A stretch of DNA of 39,288 nt from a virus. Position 1 is the first letter of the stretch. Every line of letters begins with the position of its first letter. Where the stretch lies: positions 1 through 39,288 of the IMG/VR virus record IMGVR_UViG_3300025154_000230. One strand, 5' to 3'. Under the pieces are notes generated by a model that made no database searches, was not told the origin of the DNA, and saw nothing but the letters and a program-made list of their open reading frames with translations. The position numbers were made by a program, and so were the translations under genes. Below, piece by piece: positions 23,358 through 32,661 of this stretch.

Positions 23358-24294
23358 TCAAAGACTTCCCTTAGATTTGATTAAATGGGCGGATATTATT
23401 ATCTGTCAGATGTTTGCGTCCAACGAATTGATTGCTCAATGGAAAAAAATGGGTAAAAAAATTGTCTATGAAAGCGATGATTATATTGAATCCGTGCCAA
23501 AAACTCATTCTTCTTATCATTTAACGCAAGGCTGGAAAGGAATTAAAAGACGCTGGAAAACCCATAAGGCGATGAAATTATCAGACGGAATGTTTGTTTC
23601 CACGCCAACGCTTTTAGAAGCTTATAAAAAATATCAACCTAAGGCCGTTTGTTTTCCTAATTATCTTTGGCTGGAACATTGGCAATCGCAAAAAGAAAGA
23701 AATTATAACGGAGAAAAAATACGCCTTGGTTGGGCTGGTTCCCTATCTCATCAAGACGACTTGGAATTTGTTTCTCCGATTTTAGCCAAAGTTTTAGCTG
23801 ATTCCGCCAATGTAAAATTTATTTACATTGGTCAAGGCGGTTTTGGCACCGGGTCGGAATGGTTGCAATATGTCAGGGGAAAAGATTTTTTCAAGGAAAT
23901 CCCCAATGAGCGAAAGGAATTTCTCAAAGGCGTATCATCCGATATTTGGGGGCGTTATTTATCAACGCTTCAACTGGATATTGGAATCGCTCCTTTGGTA
24001 GACAGTCCTTTTGTCAGGGGAAAATCCACCTGCAAATACCTTGAATACTCCGTAAACCGCATTGCCGGAGTATATCAACGCTTTCTTTACGGCTCAATCG
24101 TTAAAGACGGAATTACCGGCCTATTGGCCGATACGCCGGAAGAATGGGTAACTGCGCTTGAATATTTGATAAAAAACCCCGAAAAACGAAAGGAAATAGC
24201 GGAAAACGCATATAATGATGTTATTCAAAATCATAACATTGATAATCATTTAGAAAGGTGGTATAATACATTTAAAGAATTTACTAATCTTTAA
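23245..24294 (+). CDS. GT4-like glycosyltransferase (GT-B fold)
   Basis: 349 residues. The N-terminal Rossmann domain begins with a glycine-rich loop (FHNGTGSRYYRLIPQGLYLRKQGHTV), supporting ATG 23245 in spite of a 113-base overlap with the preceding gene. Then come YESDD (71-75), LGWAGSLSHQDDL (near 160), DIGIAPL (near 240) and KYLEYS (near 259-264), which contains the conserved E-x7-E-type acid of GT4 enzymes, and GITGLLADTPEEW. No DxD is needed in this fold. It closes the glycan cassette; substrate unknown. Confidence 0.82.
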   Translation: MANVAIFHNGTGSRYYRLIPQGLYLRKQGHTVVLERANQRLPLDLIKWADIIICQMFASNELIAQWKKMGKKIVYESDDYIESVPKTHSSYHLTQGWKGIKRRWKTHKAMKLSDGMFVSTPTLLEAYKKYQPKAVCFPNYLWLEHWQSQKERNYNGEKIRLGWAGSLSHQDDLEFVSPILAKVLADSANVKFIYIGQGGFGTGSEWLQYVRGKDFFKEIPNERKEFLKGVSSDIWGRYLSTLQLDIGIAPLVDSPFVRGKSTCKYLEYSVNRIAGVYQRFLYGSIVKDGITGLLADTPEEWVTALEYLIKNPEKRKEIAENAYNDVIQNHNIDNHLERWYNTFKEFTNL

Positions 24295-24299
24295 TATAT

Positions 24300-25862
24300 A
24301 TGTTATCATCGTCCCTTAACGCGATTGCTGTAAAGGTACGGAATCAATTAAAAGAATATTATCGGGATACTGACGCGATTTCAAACGGCAGCGCTTTGAC
24401 CACTTCTACCGCGGCTTTTGTAGTGGCTAATGGCGCTCGTTTTGTTGTCGGAGATATTATAGAAATAGAAAGTGAAGTAATGCTGGTGCAAGAAGCTCCG
24501 GCATTTATTGATTATGGAAACGAAGGCTCGGAAATTACCGCTATTGATACTACTATAGCAGTTAATGATGGAACTTTATTTACCGCCGCTAAATATTATA
24601 AAATAGACCAAGAAATAATTAAGGTCAGCTCCATTGCCACCAATGATTTGACAGTTGTACGCGGAATGAAAGGTACGGAAGCGGCAACCCATTATCAAAA
24701 AGCTTCTATTTATCATATGGATAAAATCCGCGTTCAGCGCGGATATGACGGTTCTACCGCGACTACTCACGCTGACACCACGGCCATATCCATTTGTAAT
24801 CGTTTTTCTAATTATGTCACCATTGAAAACATTAAAGATATTATTCGCGGACTTTATCCGCACATTTACAAAGAGAAATTTGAAGACATTACCCTCGCGT
24901 CTAATTATAAGCTTATTGATGACTGCGATACGGTATCTGCTTGGACGGCATCCGGTGATGCGGGAACTCCGACCACCAATAGCGAAGATGCTCAAGAGGG
25001 AACGTATTGTCTTGATTTATCAGCGACTTATTCGGCGGGTACGGCGAGTCTTTTAAAAGCTTCGCTAACTTCTTTTGATTCTACGCCTTATCGTTATTTG
25101 AACATTCGTTGTTATCTGGAAGATATTAAAGACGATAATGATGATTATTATTTGGCTCATCCGGGGCTAACCATTGAATTGGGAAGCGGCAGTTCCGCTT
25201 ATAAGCTTTACAGTTTGGGTCGTCCATTTTTTCAAAAAGGCTGGAATATGATTTCTCTTTTGATTGAAGATTTTGGGACAGGAGCGGGGACTCCTTCAAT
25301 GACCGCTATCACCCATTTGAAATTAAATTTCAAGATTCTTCAAAGTATTGGAGCGGGCGACTTGAAAATTGATGAAGTCAGTATGACGACTTTTCCGATG
25401 TCATCTCATTTGCCGTACATTAAACTTCCCGCGGAAACATTTATCGTTAATGATGTCAGACTATGGTCGGATTTAAATGAGGGAAAATCATTTGATAAAG
25501 TGCGAGCTTTTCAACTAAAATATCCTTATGTTCTATTGGATGAACCAATCTCAAGCGGACGACCCGTTCAAATTATTGGAGCGGATAAATATATCGTGCC
25601 ATCAACCAATTCCGCTTCTTTTGATTTGCCGGATGAAGGAGTGGAAGAATATTTAGTCGTGTCCGCTACCATTAAAACCATTGAACAAAATCTGCAAATG
25701 ATTATGCAGCCGGAACGCGTATCAGTTAAACTACAACAAGACTATATGCTCTATATTGACCGGGAAAAACGCCGTTTAGCCGACCGGCGGAAAGAATTAT
25801 TTGAAACGCTGGCTAAATCGCCCGGCTATTTTTCCGCCAGTTTTAGGGACGAAATTGAATAA
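24300..25862 (+). CDS. Tail/virion protein with duplicated beta module
   Basis: 520 residues. N-terminal 160 residues contain two related modules: one ending GDIIEIESEVMLVQ and one ending IDQEIIKVSS..LTVVRGMKGTEAATH, then a third short VQRGYDGSTATTH. The same module recurs in the protein at 26006. The middle (about 195-350) has a carbohydrate-binding/lectin-like beta-sandwich look (DTVSAWTASGDAGTPTTNSED.., QEGTYCLDLS). The C-terminal 80 residues are helical. Position after capsid genes and before fibre genes suggests a tail adaptor or hub; function inferred from position. Confidence 0.7.
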   Translation: MLSSSLNAIAVKVRNQLKEYYRDTDAISNGSALTTSTAAFVVANGARFVVGDIIEIESEVMLVQEAPAFIDYGNEGSEITAIDTTIAVNDGTLFTAAKYYKIDQEIIKVSSIATNDLTVVRGMKGTEAATHYQKASIYHMDKIRVQRGYDGSTATTHADTTAISICNRFSNYVTIENIKDIIRGLYPHIYKEKFEDITLASNYKLIDDCDTVSAWTASGDAGTPTTNSEDAQEGTYCLDLSATYSAGTASLLKASLTSFDSTPYRYLNIRCYLEDIKDDNDDYYLAHPGLTIELGSGSSAYKLYSLGRPFFQKGWNMISLLIEDFGTGAGTPSMTAITHLKLNFKILQSIGAGDLKIDEVSMTTFPMSSHLPYIKLPAETFIVNDVRLWSDLNEGKSFDKVRAFQLKYPYVLLDEPISSGRPVQIIGADKYIVPSTNSASFDLPDEGVEEYLVVSATIKTIEQNLQMIMQPERVSVKLQQDYMLYIDREKRRLADRRKELFETLAKSPGYFSASFRDEIE

Positions 25863-25863
25863 T

Positions 25864-26031
25864 ATGCCCGGTATTTTTAATATTAGACCATCAGGAGAAA
25901 TACGGCGAGAAATAAAAACTCGGATTACTATTGATATGAGTAATAATGAAAAAATGACGGAATCGGGAGCGATAGAATTTACGAAAAAGAAATTGAAAGA
26001 AAAATATGACCAATCAAATAAAGTTAAATAA
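25864..26031 (+). CDS. Small charged protein of unknown function
   Basis: 55 residues from ATG 25864 (MPGIFNIRPSGEIRREIK), starting one base after the upstream stop. Rich in Lys and Glu, helix-prone, no hydrophobic core. Its last 26 bases overlap the next gene in another frame. It lies between two tail genes; a small connector is possible. Confidence 0.55.
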   Translation: MPGIFNIRPSGEIRREIKTRITIDMSNNEKMTESGAIEFTKKKLKEKYDQSNKVK

Positions 26032-28135
26032 TAAAAAATTCTTTATTCGGGAGGGCAGTTATAATAAAGCCCGTTTGCCGGTACAAATACCGCCTTTCGC
26101 CCAAGGCGAAGTTTCTTATTCCGATTTAACCGATTGGAAATATTGGGCGCAATCGGATTGGGGCGGAGGAGCGGGACAAAAGAACTTCAATGAACCTGAT
26201 TTATTTGACGGCTCGGCCACAGTGGAAACTTTTAAAAAAGACGGAGAGATAAAACTTCATCGCCAGCTCCATAATGCTGTAGGCGATACCGATTCACATT
26301 ATAAAACTCCTCAATGCTTTTCCGAATTTGAAGGAGTTGGTTTTGCCGGATATAAAGATACAACCAATACACTGGGCGAGGTTTGGAAAATCACTCGTTC
26401 AGGAACGACCGTGACAACTGATATAGAAACAATGGCTGGCACCCCAATAGATATTACCGACTTGGTTAAATTTGACGGCAAATTGTACGCGGCCTGCAAT
26501 GACGGCGCGTCCGATGTCGCTTTCAATCGCAAGGCGGCCGGAACGGCGGGCAATGGCGCGTGGAGCCAACCGGCCGCCGGAGTGAAGTTTAAAAAGTTCG
26601 CCGTACTCCAAGAAGGAACAACCGCCTATCTTTACGGGTCAGACGGTTTGACAGTCAAATCTTCCACGGACGGAGTTACTTGGACAACGGAATTTACGCT
26701 TTCTTCCGATAATGAAGATATAAACAAATTGATTGTATATAAAGGACGGCTTTATATCGGAACATACAACCGTCTTTACGCTTATGACGGAGCATATCTT
26801 TATATGATTTCTGAATATCAGGATATGCGCAATGCCAAGAATTTTGAGCAGATGTGCGTATTTAACGACTTGCTTTTTTTCTTTTTACAAGGAAGATTCG
26901 TATATGAATTTAACGGTGCGTCAGTTCGTAAACTTGATTTACGCCGATTCTTTGACGAGGAAATGCAATATTTTGAGGAAACGCCCTGTATTATTCCGTA
27001 TAAATCCCGCATTTTAGTTTATGGGACTTTATCAACCTCCGGTTTTGCCTTAGCGTCTTTTCTTGTTGATTTCGTGGATGAAAATAATTTGCGTTCCTCT
27101 GTCAGTCTTGAACATCGGGCCAGTGATGGAACGGCTGACCAAGGAGGATTTTTTGGAATTTTAGGCGTAGTCGGCAATGACCTTTATATAATGGACAGAA
27201 AGACTGCTTCTCTGACTGCCGGAGGCGATGTATATTGCATTATAGATAGGTCAGAAGTGAATACGCCTTATCAAAAATATAATGATACGGATATGGCCGC
27301 GGCTTCTTCCACTCTGAATGGCGGGATTACAGCTGCGGCTACTTCTATTCTGGTAGCGGCCGGACACGGCTCTCGTTTCGCGGATGGAGATTTTCTTTTA
27401 TGCGAGAATGAACTGATGCTTTGTACGGGCGTGGTTACCGATACCTTGACTGTGCAAAGAGGTATCTTTGGCACGACCGCGGCCACCCACGCAACCGCCA
27501 CCGCTATTTATAATCTTACCGGTGATTTAGCCGGAAGTTTGCGTACTTCCGTAATTGACGGCAATCTTTTCACGATAGACAAATACTGGGGAGGGATAAC
27601 CATTTATCACGAACCTTTGCCTGCCAACTGCACGATTGGCGTAATGGCGCGAATAGACGCTGATTTTTCCCGCTTGGTTAGTGATAACCTGACCATTTTA
27701 GGCTACAATAATACGCAAGGCTCCACCTCTTTTGATATTCAAATGCTGTCTGATAATATTGGAAAAAAGATACAGCTTGAAGTTGTTTTATTAACCACCA
27801 ATACTTCCAATACGCCCATAATCCAAGATGTTGTTTTGCGGTATTTATTGAGGCCGGTCGTTAAATATAAATGGGTAATGGAACTTCTTTGCGTAGACGG
27901 CATTAAAGAATATAATACGCCTAAAACCGGAGCGCAGATTAAAAAAGATTTGGAATATTTAATCAATGATTCATTGGTGGCTTTTGAAGATATTGACGGC
28001 TCTTATTTTGACGCGGCTAAAGCCGGAACGGCTGATGCCGGTATTATTTTTAACGATATTCAATTCTTAGGTCCGACTAAATTAGCTGATAATCATTACG
28101 GCTATATTGCCAAAATTGAATTACTCCAAGGATAA
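26006..28135 (+). CDS. Putative tail nozzle/beta-propeller protein
   Basis: 709 residues, all-beta in appearance. From about residue 100 to 420 there are repeated four-strand units with motifs like KFDGKLYAA, VYKGRLYIGTYN and VGNDLYIMDR, as in beta-propeller blades and in the podovirus tail-tube/nozzle (T7 gp12-like) proteins. At about 430-500 the RGIFGTTAATHAT module also present in the 24300 protein is inserted. The C-terminal 120 residues (YKWVMELLCVDGIKEYN) form a separate domain found at the ends of tail proteins. Role in the tail tube is inference. Confidence 0.65.
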   Translation: MTNQIKLNNKKFFIREGSYNKARLPVQIPPFAQGEVSYSDLTDWKYWAQSDWGGGAGQKNFNEPDLFDGSATVETFKKDGEIKLHRQLHNAVGDTDSHYKTPQCFSEFEGVGFAGYKDTTNTLGEVWKITRSGTTVTTDIETMAGTPIDITDLVKFDGKLYAACNDGASDVAFNRKAAGTAGNGAWSQPAAGVKFKKFAVLQEGTTAYLYGSDGLTVKSSTDGVTWTTEFTLSSDNEDINKLIVYKGRLYIGTYNRLYAYDGAYLYMISEYQDMRNAKNFEQMCVFNDLLFFFLQGRFVYEFNGASVRKLDLRRFFDEEMQYFEETPCIIPYKSRILVYGTLSTSGFALASFLVDFVDENNLRSSVSLEHRASDGTADQGGFFGILGVVGNDLYIMDRKTASLTAGGDVYCIIDRSEVNTPYQKYNDTDMAAASSTLNGGITAAATSILVAAGHGSRFADGDFLLCENELMLCTGVVTDTLTVQRGIFGTTAATHATATAIYNLTGDLAGSLRTSVIDGNLFTIDKYWGGITIYHEPLPANCTIGVMARIDADFSRLVSDNLTILGYNNTQGSTSFDIQMLSDNIGKKIQLEVVLLTTNTSNTPIIQDVVLRYLLRPVVKYKWVMELLCVDGIKEYNTPKTGAQIKKDLEYLINDSLVAFEDIDGSYFDAAKAGTADAGIIFNDIQFLGPTKLADNHYGYIAKIELLQG

Positions 28136-28139
28136 TTTT

Positions 28140-28751
28140 ATGGAAGAAAATAAATCCACCGAAGGAATTTTATCACGCATCGTTTCCGCCTTAGGCGGTA
28201 TAGCTTCGGCTATTCAGCAAGTGGCTTCTTTTCTTCGCGCTCAAACCCTTTCCCATTCGCACACCGGAGGAACGGATGGACAGCAGATAAGTAATGCGGG
28301 AATATCCGCAAGCGCGGCGATTGCCATATCTAAAACAACATTGGAAACTTTCACCGATTTGACGGCGTGGACTCCGACAATCACAGCGACTGGCGGTGGT
28401 TTTTCACTTGGTAATGGTACGGTTTCCGGAAAATATACTCAAATTGGAAAACTGGTTGTAGCGACTTTCATTTTTACTTTTGGGTCAACTTCTAATATGG
28501 GAGCTGGAGCATTGCGCTCTACTATGCCAGTTGCTTCAAATACAGCATCTGAAAGCGCTGTGAATATCGGGAATTGCCGCTCAATAAAACCAGCAGTATC
28601 AGAAGATGAGGGACATATTTACGCGTATGGAAGCGATTTGATTGGATTTACAAACAGCGCGGGGAATGGAACATTAGTAGGAGTTGGCGTTCCTTTTACT
28701 TGGACGGATGGATGTCAATTACAGGGTCAGTTTATCTACTTCGCTGAATAA
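28140..28751 (+). CDS. Tail fibre-like protein
   Basis: 203 residues from ATG 28140; a TTG start 33 bases earlier overlaps the preceding gene and is not needed. An N-terminal helix, then SHSHTGGTDGQQI (34-46), a short loop typical of phage fibres. From 65 to the end comes a beta-rich domain with WTPTITATGGG, GKYTQIGKLVVATFIFTFG, GNGTLVGVGVPFTW, a pattern common in receptor-binding fibre tips and minor capsid fibres. Trimerisation is probable but unproven. Confidence 0.7.
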   Translation: MEENKSTEGILSRIVSALGGIASAIQQVASFLRAQTLSHSHTGGTDGQQISNAGISASAAIAISKTTLETFTDLTAWTPTITATGGGFSLGNGTVSGKYTQIGKLVVATFIFTFGSTSNMGAGALRSTMPVASNTASESAVNIGNCRSIKPAVSEDEGHIYAYGSDLIGFTNSAGNGTLVGVGVPFTWTDGCQLQGQFIYFAE

Positions 28752-28754
28752 CCT

Positions 28755-29051
28755 ATGGAAACAATCTTCACAACCGAATTGATACAAGCCTTGGGCGTGG
28801 GAGCGATTCCGATTGTGATAGTAGCCGGTGTTGTCTATTATCTTTTTCAGCTTTTAAAAGAACGAGATAAGGTAATGCGCGATGTGGTCAATACTTTCAA
28901 TAAGACCATTCAGGAACATCTGAATAGTAATTCTCAAATGATAAAACAGATGATTTCTTCGTTCGAGGAATGGAGGAAAATAAGCACTACCGAACATAAC
29001 TATATAATTGACAATCAAAGAAAAGTCATTAAGAAATTGAAAATAAAATAG
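28755..29051 (+). CDS. Membrane-anchored coiled-coil protein (BhlA/spanin-like)
   Basis: 98 residues: a single membrane helix (about 14-33, VGAIPIVIVAGVVYYLFQLL) followed by a charged coiled coil to the end. Topology is like BhlA-type holins, but could be a structural anchor. It lies between a fibre gene and a promoter at 29054. No Shine-Dalgarno. Confidence 0.6.
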   Translation: METIFTTELIQALGVGAIPIVIVAGVVYYLFQLLKERDKVMRDVVNTFNKTIQEHLNSNSQMIKQMISSFEEWRKISTTEHNYIIDNQRKVIKKLKIK

Positions 29052-29053
29052 AT

Positions 29054-29082
29054 TTGTAAAAAATAAAGAATAGTGTTATAAT
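29054..29082 (+). promoter_or_regulatory. Promoter for the second fibre block
   Basis: -35 TTGTAA (29054-29059), 17-base spacer, -10 TATAAT (29077-29082). Located just after the stop at 29051, before the 29121 gene. Confidence 0.65.
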
Positions 29083-29120
29083 AAATTCAAAAGAATTATC
29101 ATTATTTATATCTATATTAT

Positions 29121-29501
29121 ATGTCAAACCGAGATTACATCATTAGGTCAAGCCGCGATGCGGCCATATTAACTGCCAGCTATGTAGCCGGAACAATAGC
29201 TGATAATATTGATGAATACAATCAACTTCTTTTATTGGTTCAATTTACCTTAGGAAGCTTAACTTCCGCTCAAATTAAGGTAGAATTCTCTCACGACCAA
29301 ATTACTTGGTTTCAGGAAGTCAGTAGCGTCATTGATGGGGGTTCTAGCAAGGATTCCCTTATGGAACATACCATTACCGCTACAGGAAACTATACAATTC
29401 CCACTCAATTAAAGGCCAAGCACGTGCGCGTCAGCGCCAAAGGAACGGGTGTTGTCACCAGCTCCTCAATGAAAATAGACCAATTATTCAGTGTTGTATA
29501 A
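29121..29501 (+). CDS. Small beta-rich virion protein
   Basis: 126 residues that look like a single beta-sandwich: ADNIDEYNQLLLLVQFTLG, AQIKVEFSHDQITWFQEVSS, HTITATGNYTIPTQLKAKHVRVSAKGTG. Similar small jelly-roll-like proteins decorate phage heads or form fibre tips. It is the first gene after the 29054 promoter and is followed by a coiled-coil gene. Confidence 0.65.
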   Translation: MSNRDYIIRSSRDAAILTASYVAGTIADNIDEYNQLLLLVQFTLGSLTSAQIKVEFSHDQITWFQEVSSVIDGGSSKDSLMEHTITATGNYTIPTQLKAKHVRVSAKGTGVVTSSSMKIDQLFSVV

Positions 29502-29504
29502 ATT

Positions 29505-30374
29505 ATGCCGTTCTCTACGGTCCGAGCTAACGCAGTACCAAAGAATAAACTTACCGAGCAAAAAAAAGCCTTGGAAATTGAGGTATCTTTTCTCGGTCAA
29601 AAGATAGAAGAAGCGGAAATTAAAGAACAAACTTATAAGAATCGTACCAGAGAAGTTGAATTATTGAATATAAACATCAGTAAATTAACTGAAACGCTTG
29701 ATAAAAAGAATAGTGAATTTGAAGTATTGGAAAGAATGATTGCCGATAGAGAAAAAGCTTTCTTGGAATTGAAAGGACAGATAAATAACCGCGTAGCCTA
29801 TTTAAGACAAGAAGCGGAAACTAGCAAGAGTGAAAGGAATCTGCTTGAATTGGCTGTCAAATCTTTGACTAATATTAAAGAAAGTCTTTTTCTGGAAATT
29901 GATAAAAAGAATAAAGAATATGAAGCGTTAGTATTGGCTAATGAGAATATTGAAAAAATAATTAAAAAATCCACAGAACGATATACCAAAAGTATTATCA
30001 CTTTTAAAGGAGAAATGGACGCTATGGCAAAAGAATTGGAAGGCAAAGAAAAACTTTTGACTGATAAAAAGAAACTAACCAAAGAAATTTCCGAAAAAGA
30101 AATATTGCTGGAAAATACTCGTCTGGAAATTGACACCGCCCAGCTTAAACTTATTGAAACGAATAAAGAAAAAGAATTGAATATCCTTTCCATTAAAAAA
30201 ACTTACGATGAGTTTAATAAAAGAATGAATGACCGACAAAAAGAACTGGAAGCCAAAGAACACGAACTTACCCAACGAGAAGTATTATTGGACAAACAAA
30301 AAAGATATTTAAAAGGATTTAAGGAAAAATTAGAAATGAAATTGGGAACTCCTCTGGAAAATATAACCATTTAA
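29505..30374 (+). CDS. Long coiled-coil protein
   Basis: 289 residues, nearly all alpha-helical with heptad repeats from about 20 to 280 (KKALEIEVSFLGQKIEEAE.., EKEILLENTRLEID..). No membrane segment, no enzymatic motif. It may be a fibre shaft or a scaffold for the tail. The context is the fibre block, and it follows the preceding stop by three bases. Coiled coils give weak homology signals, so function cannot be pinned down. Confidence 0.65.
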   Translation: MPFSTVRANAVPKNKLTEQKKALEIEVSFLGQKIEEAEIKEQTYKNRTREVELLNINISKLTETLDKKNSEFEVLERMIADREKAFLELKGQINNRVAYLRQEAETSKSERNLLELAVKSLTNIKESLFLEIDKKNKEYEALVLANENIEKIIKKSTERYTKSIITFKGEMDAMAKELEGKEKLLTDKKKLTKEISEKEILLENTRLEIDTAQLKLIETNKEKELNILSIKKTYDEFNKRMNDRQKELEAKEHELTQREVLLDKQKRYLKGFKEKLEMKLGTPLENITI

Positions 30375-30420
30375 TATGAAGCGTTAGCTTTAATTTATGG
30401 GGCTTTAGCCCTAATTTATG
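30375..30420 (+). repeat. Two tandem AGCTTTA/GGGCTTTAGCCC units with mini-frames
   Basis: Between the coiled-coil stop and ATG 30418 lie ATG-AAG-CGT-TAG (30375-30386) and ATG-GGG-CTT-TAG (30397-30408), each followed by a TTAATTTATG-like or CTAATTTATG junction. GGGGCTTTAGCCC is a hairpin. The units resemble those at 5307 and 13362, so the same short element has been placed directly before a gene start several times. Confidence 0.65.
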
Positions 30421-31653
30421 TCCCCTTTTGAAACACATAAAGAAGAATTTGATACAATAGGATTTAATGCCGATGTAGCGCCCGCTACTGCCGGAAGGCA
30501 GGATACGGGCAATACATCTTTGGCGGATATTTTAGCCGCTCTTACCGCAGGAGCGATTGATGGAGCAATTCGCGATGGCGTTACTTCTTCAATCAAAGCA
30601 ACTGTCCACGACTACGCCAATAGCAATCCTTTGGCGGTGGTCTTGCGCGACACTAATGGGGATTATGTTTCAGTAGGCGGAGGCACGCAGTATACGGAAG
30701 ACGCGGCCGCGCCCGCTAATCCAGTGGGCAATGCGATGATTGTCGTGCGGGAAGACGCTCGTGCTGGTTCGCTTGTTTCTTTGGATGGCGACAATGTCGC
30801 CTTGCGAGGAAATAATCTCGGCGAACTTTATGTAAAACATACAGACTCTATCGCCGTAACCGGGACTTTCTATCAAGCCACACAACCGGTATCCGCCGCT
30901 TCTTTGCCTCTGCCGTCAGGCGCGGCCACCGCCGCCAATCAAGCTACTCTTATTGCCAAAGATTTTGCTACCCAGACGACTCTGGCCGCCCTCTTAGCCG
31001 AATTGCAACTCAAAGCCGATTTAACAGAAACACAACCTGTTTCCCTTGCATCCGTTCCTTCTCACGCTGTCACCAATGCGGGAACTTTTGCGGTGCAAGA
31101 AAGCGGCGGGGCTCTTACGGCTTTACAGATAATGGACGACTGGGATAATGGAGCAAGCGACGGGGCTTCGGTATCGGGAGATGTCGCTCACGATGCGGCA
31201 GACGCGGGCGAACCGGTTAAAGTAGGCTATAAAGCTGTTCTATTTGACGGCTCGGCTCCTCCGGCGGCGGCTGTCGCGGAAAATGACAGAGTAAACGGAA
31301 TAGGCGATGAATACGGAAGACAATATGTCAACGATGTACATCCGAATTACTGGGAAGTTTCCGCGGATTATTCCGCCGCGCAAACCAATGCTTCAATTAA
31401 AGTTGCGCCCGGCGCAGGATTATCTCTTTATATTACCGACATTTCAATCAGCAATGGAGCGACTGCCGGAAACATTACTTTGCTCAATGGTTCAGGCGGA
31501 GCGGTAAAATATGAAATTTATCCCGCTATCAATGGCGGAGCGGTTGATAACCGCCGAACGCCTATAAAATTATCAGCCAATACGGCTTTGGTAATTACCA
31601 GCACGACCGTAACCACCCATTCGGTAAATATCAGTGGATTTATCGCGCCTTAA
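30418..31653 (+). CDS. Fibre/virion surface protein
   Basis: 411 residues, low-aromatic, rich in Ala, Thr, Gly and Asp. The N-terminal 170 residues have a repeated beta style (DYVSVGGGTQYTED, MIVVREDARAGSLVSLDGDNVAL, SIAVTGTFYQATQPVS), a pattern seen in phage baseplate/fibre proteins. The final 110 residues look like a separate beta-sandwich (NASIKVAPGAGLSLYITDISISNG) possibly for receptor contact. Gene context supports a virion role. Confidence 0.65.
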   Translation: MSPFETHKEEFDTIGFNADVAPATAGRQDTGNTSLADILAALTAGAIDGAIRDGVTSSIKATVHDYANSNPLAVVLRDTNGDYVSVGGGTQYTEDAAAPANPVGNAMIVVREDARAGSLVSLDGDNVALRGNNLGELYVKHTDSIAVTGTFYQATQPVSAASLPLPSGAATAANQATLIAKDFATQTTLAALLAELQLKADLTETQPVSLASVPSHAVTNAGTFAVQESGGALTALQIMDDWDNGASDGASVSGDVAHDAADAGEPVKVGYKAVLFDGSAPPAAAVAENDRVNGIGDEYGRQYVNDVHPNYWEVSADYSAAQTNASIKVAPGAGLSLYITDISISNGATAGNITLLNGSGGAVKYEIYPAINGGAVDNRRTPIKLSANTALVITSTTVTTHSVNISGFIAP

Positions 31654-31658
31654 TTTTT

Positions 31659-32240
31659 ATGGCAAGAACTATTGTAGCTACGGACAATTTTAATAGGGCA
31701 AATGGAGCATTGGGCGCTAATTGGAGCAATACCTTTGATACACCGCCGCAAATAGTTTCTAATGCTGTTCAGAATGTAAACGCCGCCGACAATACGGCAT
31801 TTTGGTCGGCGAATAGTTTTAGTAATAATCAATATTCTCAAATTACTGTAACTCAATGGGGTACAGGTTCATATTCAGGAGTTATCATAAGAGCAAATGC
31901 TTCTGATTATGTTATAGGCCAGTATGTCAATCATCTTGGGGGTTATGGCATTTTTTGGCTTAATGGAGGAGCCTATACGCAAATAGGCAGTACTTATGTC
32001 GCCAGTAAATCAGACGGAGATGTCCTTGTATTAGAAGCGGAAGGGACGACATTCAGATTATTTATCAATGGAATAGAAAGAGTTAGCGGAGTTAATGCGT
32101 CCGCTCCCGCAAGCGGAAGCGCCGGTATAATAGCTTCCGACGATACCGCAACAGCCATTATTGATGATTGGGAAGGCGGAAATATCACCGCCCCCGCCGC
32201 CTCCACTCCCCTTAGAATGTTGATGGGATGCGGGACTTAA
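31659..32240 (+). CDS. Concanavalin/laminin-G-like beta-sandwich protein
   Basis: 193 residues. The sequence DNFNRANGALGANWS at the N-terminus, QYSQITVTQWGTGSYSGVIIRA, GYGIFWLNGG and LVLEAEGTTFRLFINGIERV (near 130-148) are the hallmark strands of concanavalin-A-like/DUF1080-type glycan-binding domains. It would suit a receptor-binding or glycan-contact role at the end of the late operon. No catalytic residues for a glycosidase are evident. Confidence 0.7.
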   Translation: MARTIVATDNFNRANGALGANWSNTFDTPPQIVSNAVQNVNAADNTAFWSANSFSNNQYSQITVTQWGTGSYSGVIIRANASDYVIGQYVNHLGGYGIFWLNGGAYTQIGSTYVASKSDGDVLVLEAEGTTFRLFINGIERVSGVNASAPASGSAGIIASDDTATAIIDDWEGGNITAPAASTPLRMLMGCGT

Positions 32241-32271
32241 ATTTTAATTATTATTCAATAAAAAGATTATT

Positions 32272-32460
32272 ATGAAAAAGAAAATACAAAAAAAGGAAGA
32301 TAACTTCCAAAAAAGAATGGCAAGCGCCAATGCGATAATCGCTCCTATTCTTTTAGAAATTAAACAAAAATATTCAGTAATAATGAACTCGCGATTAGTG
32401 ATTTCAAAAACATCAATTACATCGATGGTGGAATGGGTAGACATTGAACCTAAAAAATAA
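32272..32460 (+). CDS. Small basic protein of unknown function
   Basis: 62 residues, lysine-rich N-terminus (MKKKIQKKEDNFQKRM), then an amphipathic helix (AIIAPILLEIKQKY) and a C-terminal strand-like end. Starts after a 31-base gap with no Shine-Dalgarno, and is followed one base later by a small membrane protein. Unrecognised. Confidence 0.5.
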   Translation: MKKKIQKKEDNFQKRMASANAIIAPILLEIKQKYSVIMNSRLVISKTSITSMVEWVDIEPKK

Positions 32461-32461
32461 T

Positions 32462-32566
32462 ATGCAAATGCCTGATAATAAGCCGATAGATTTTGGAACT
32501 TATTTAATAATAGCTTTTCTATTGGCTTTAGTTATTGTTTCTTTGGTTCAATTTTTAGGAAACTGA
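32462..32566 (+). CDS. 34-residue membrane peptide
   Basis: MQMPDNKPIDFG is followed by one strong hydrophobic helix (TYLIIAFLLALVIVSLVQFL). The start is one base after the previous stop, suggesting a coupled unit. Function unknown. Confidence 0.5.
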   Translation: MQMPDNKPIDFGTYLIIAFLLALVIVSLVQFLGN

Positions 32567-32661
32567 AATTAAGAGTTTAATCGGATAATTTGACTTTTTG
32601 GATATTTGATTGAGCCTTTAAAAAGGTAATTATAAACTTCTCGCAACAACGCGATACGGAA

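Noticed and set aside
29798-30193. 131-residue minus-strand Ser/Leu-rich frame
   Set aside because: Mirror of the coiled-coil gene's Lys/Glu codons; compositional artefact.
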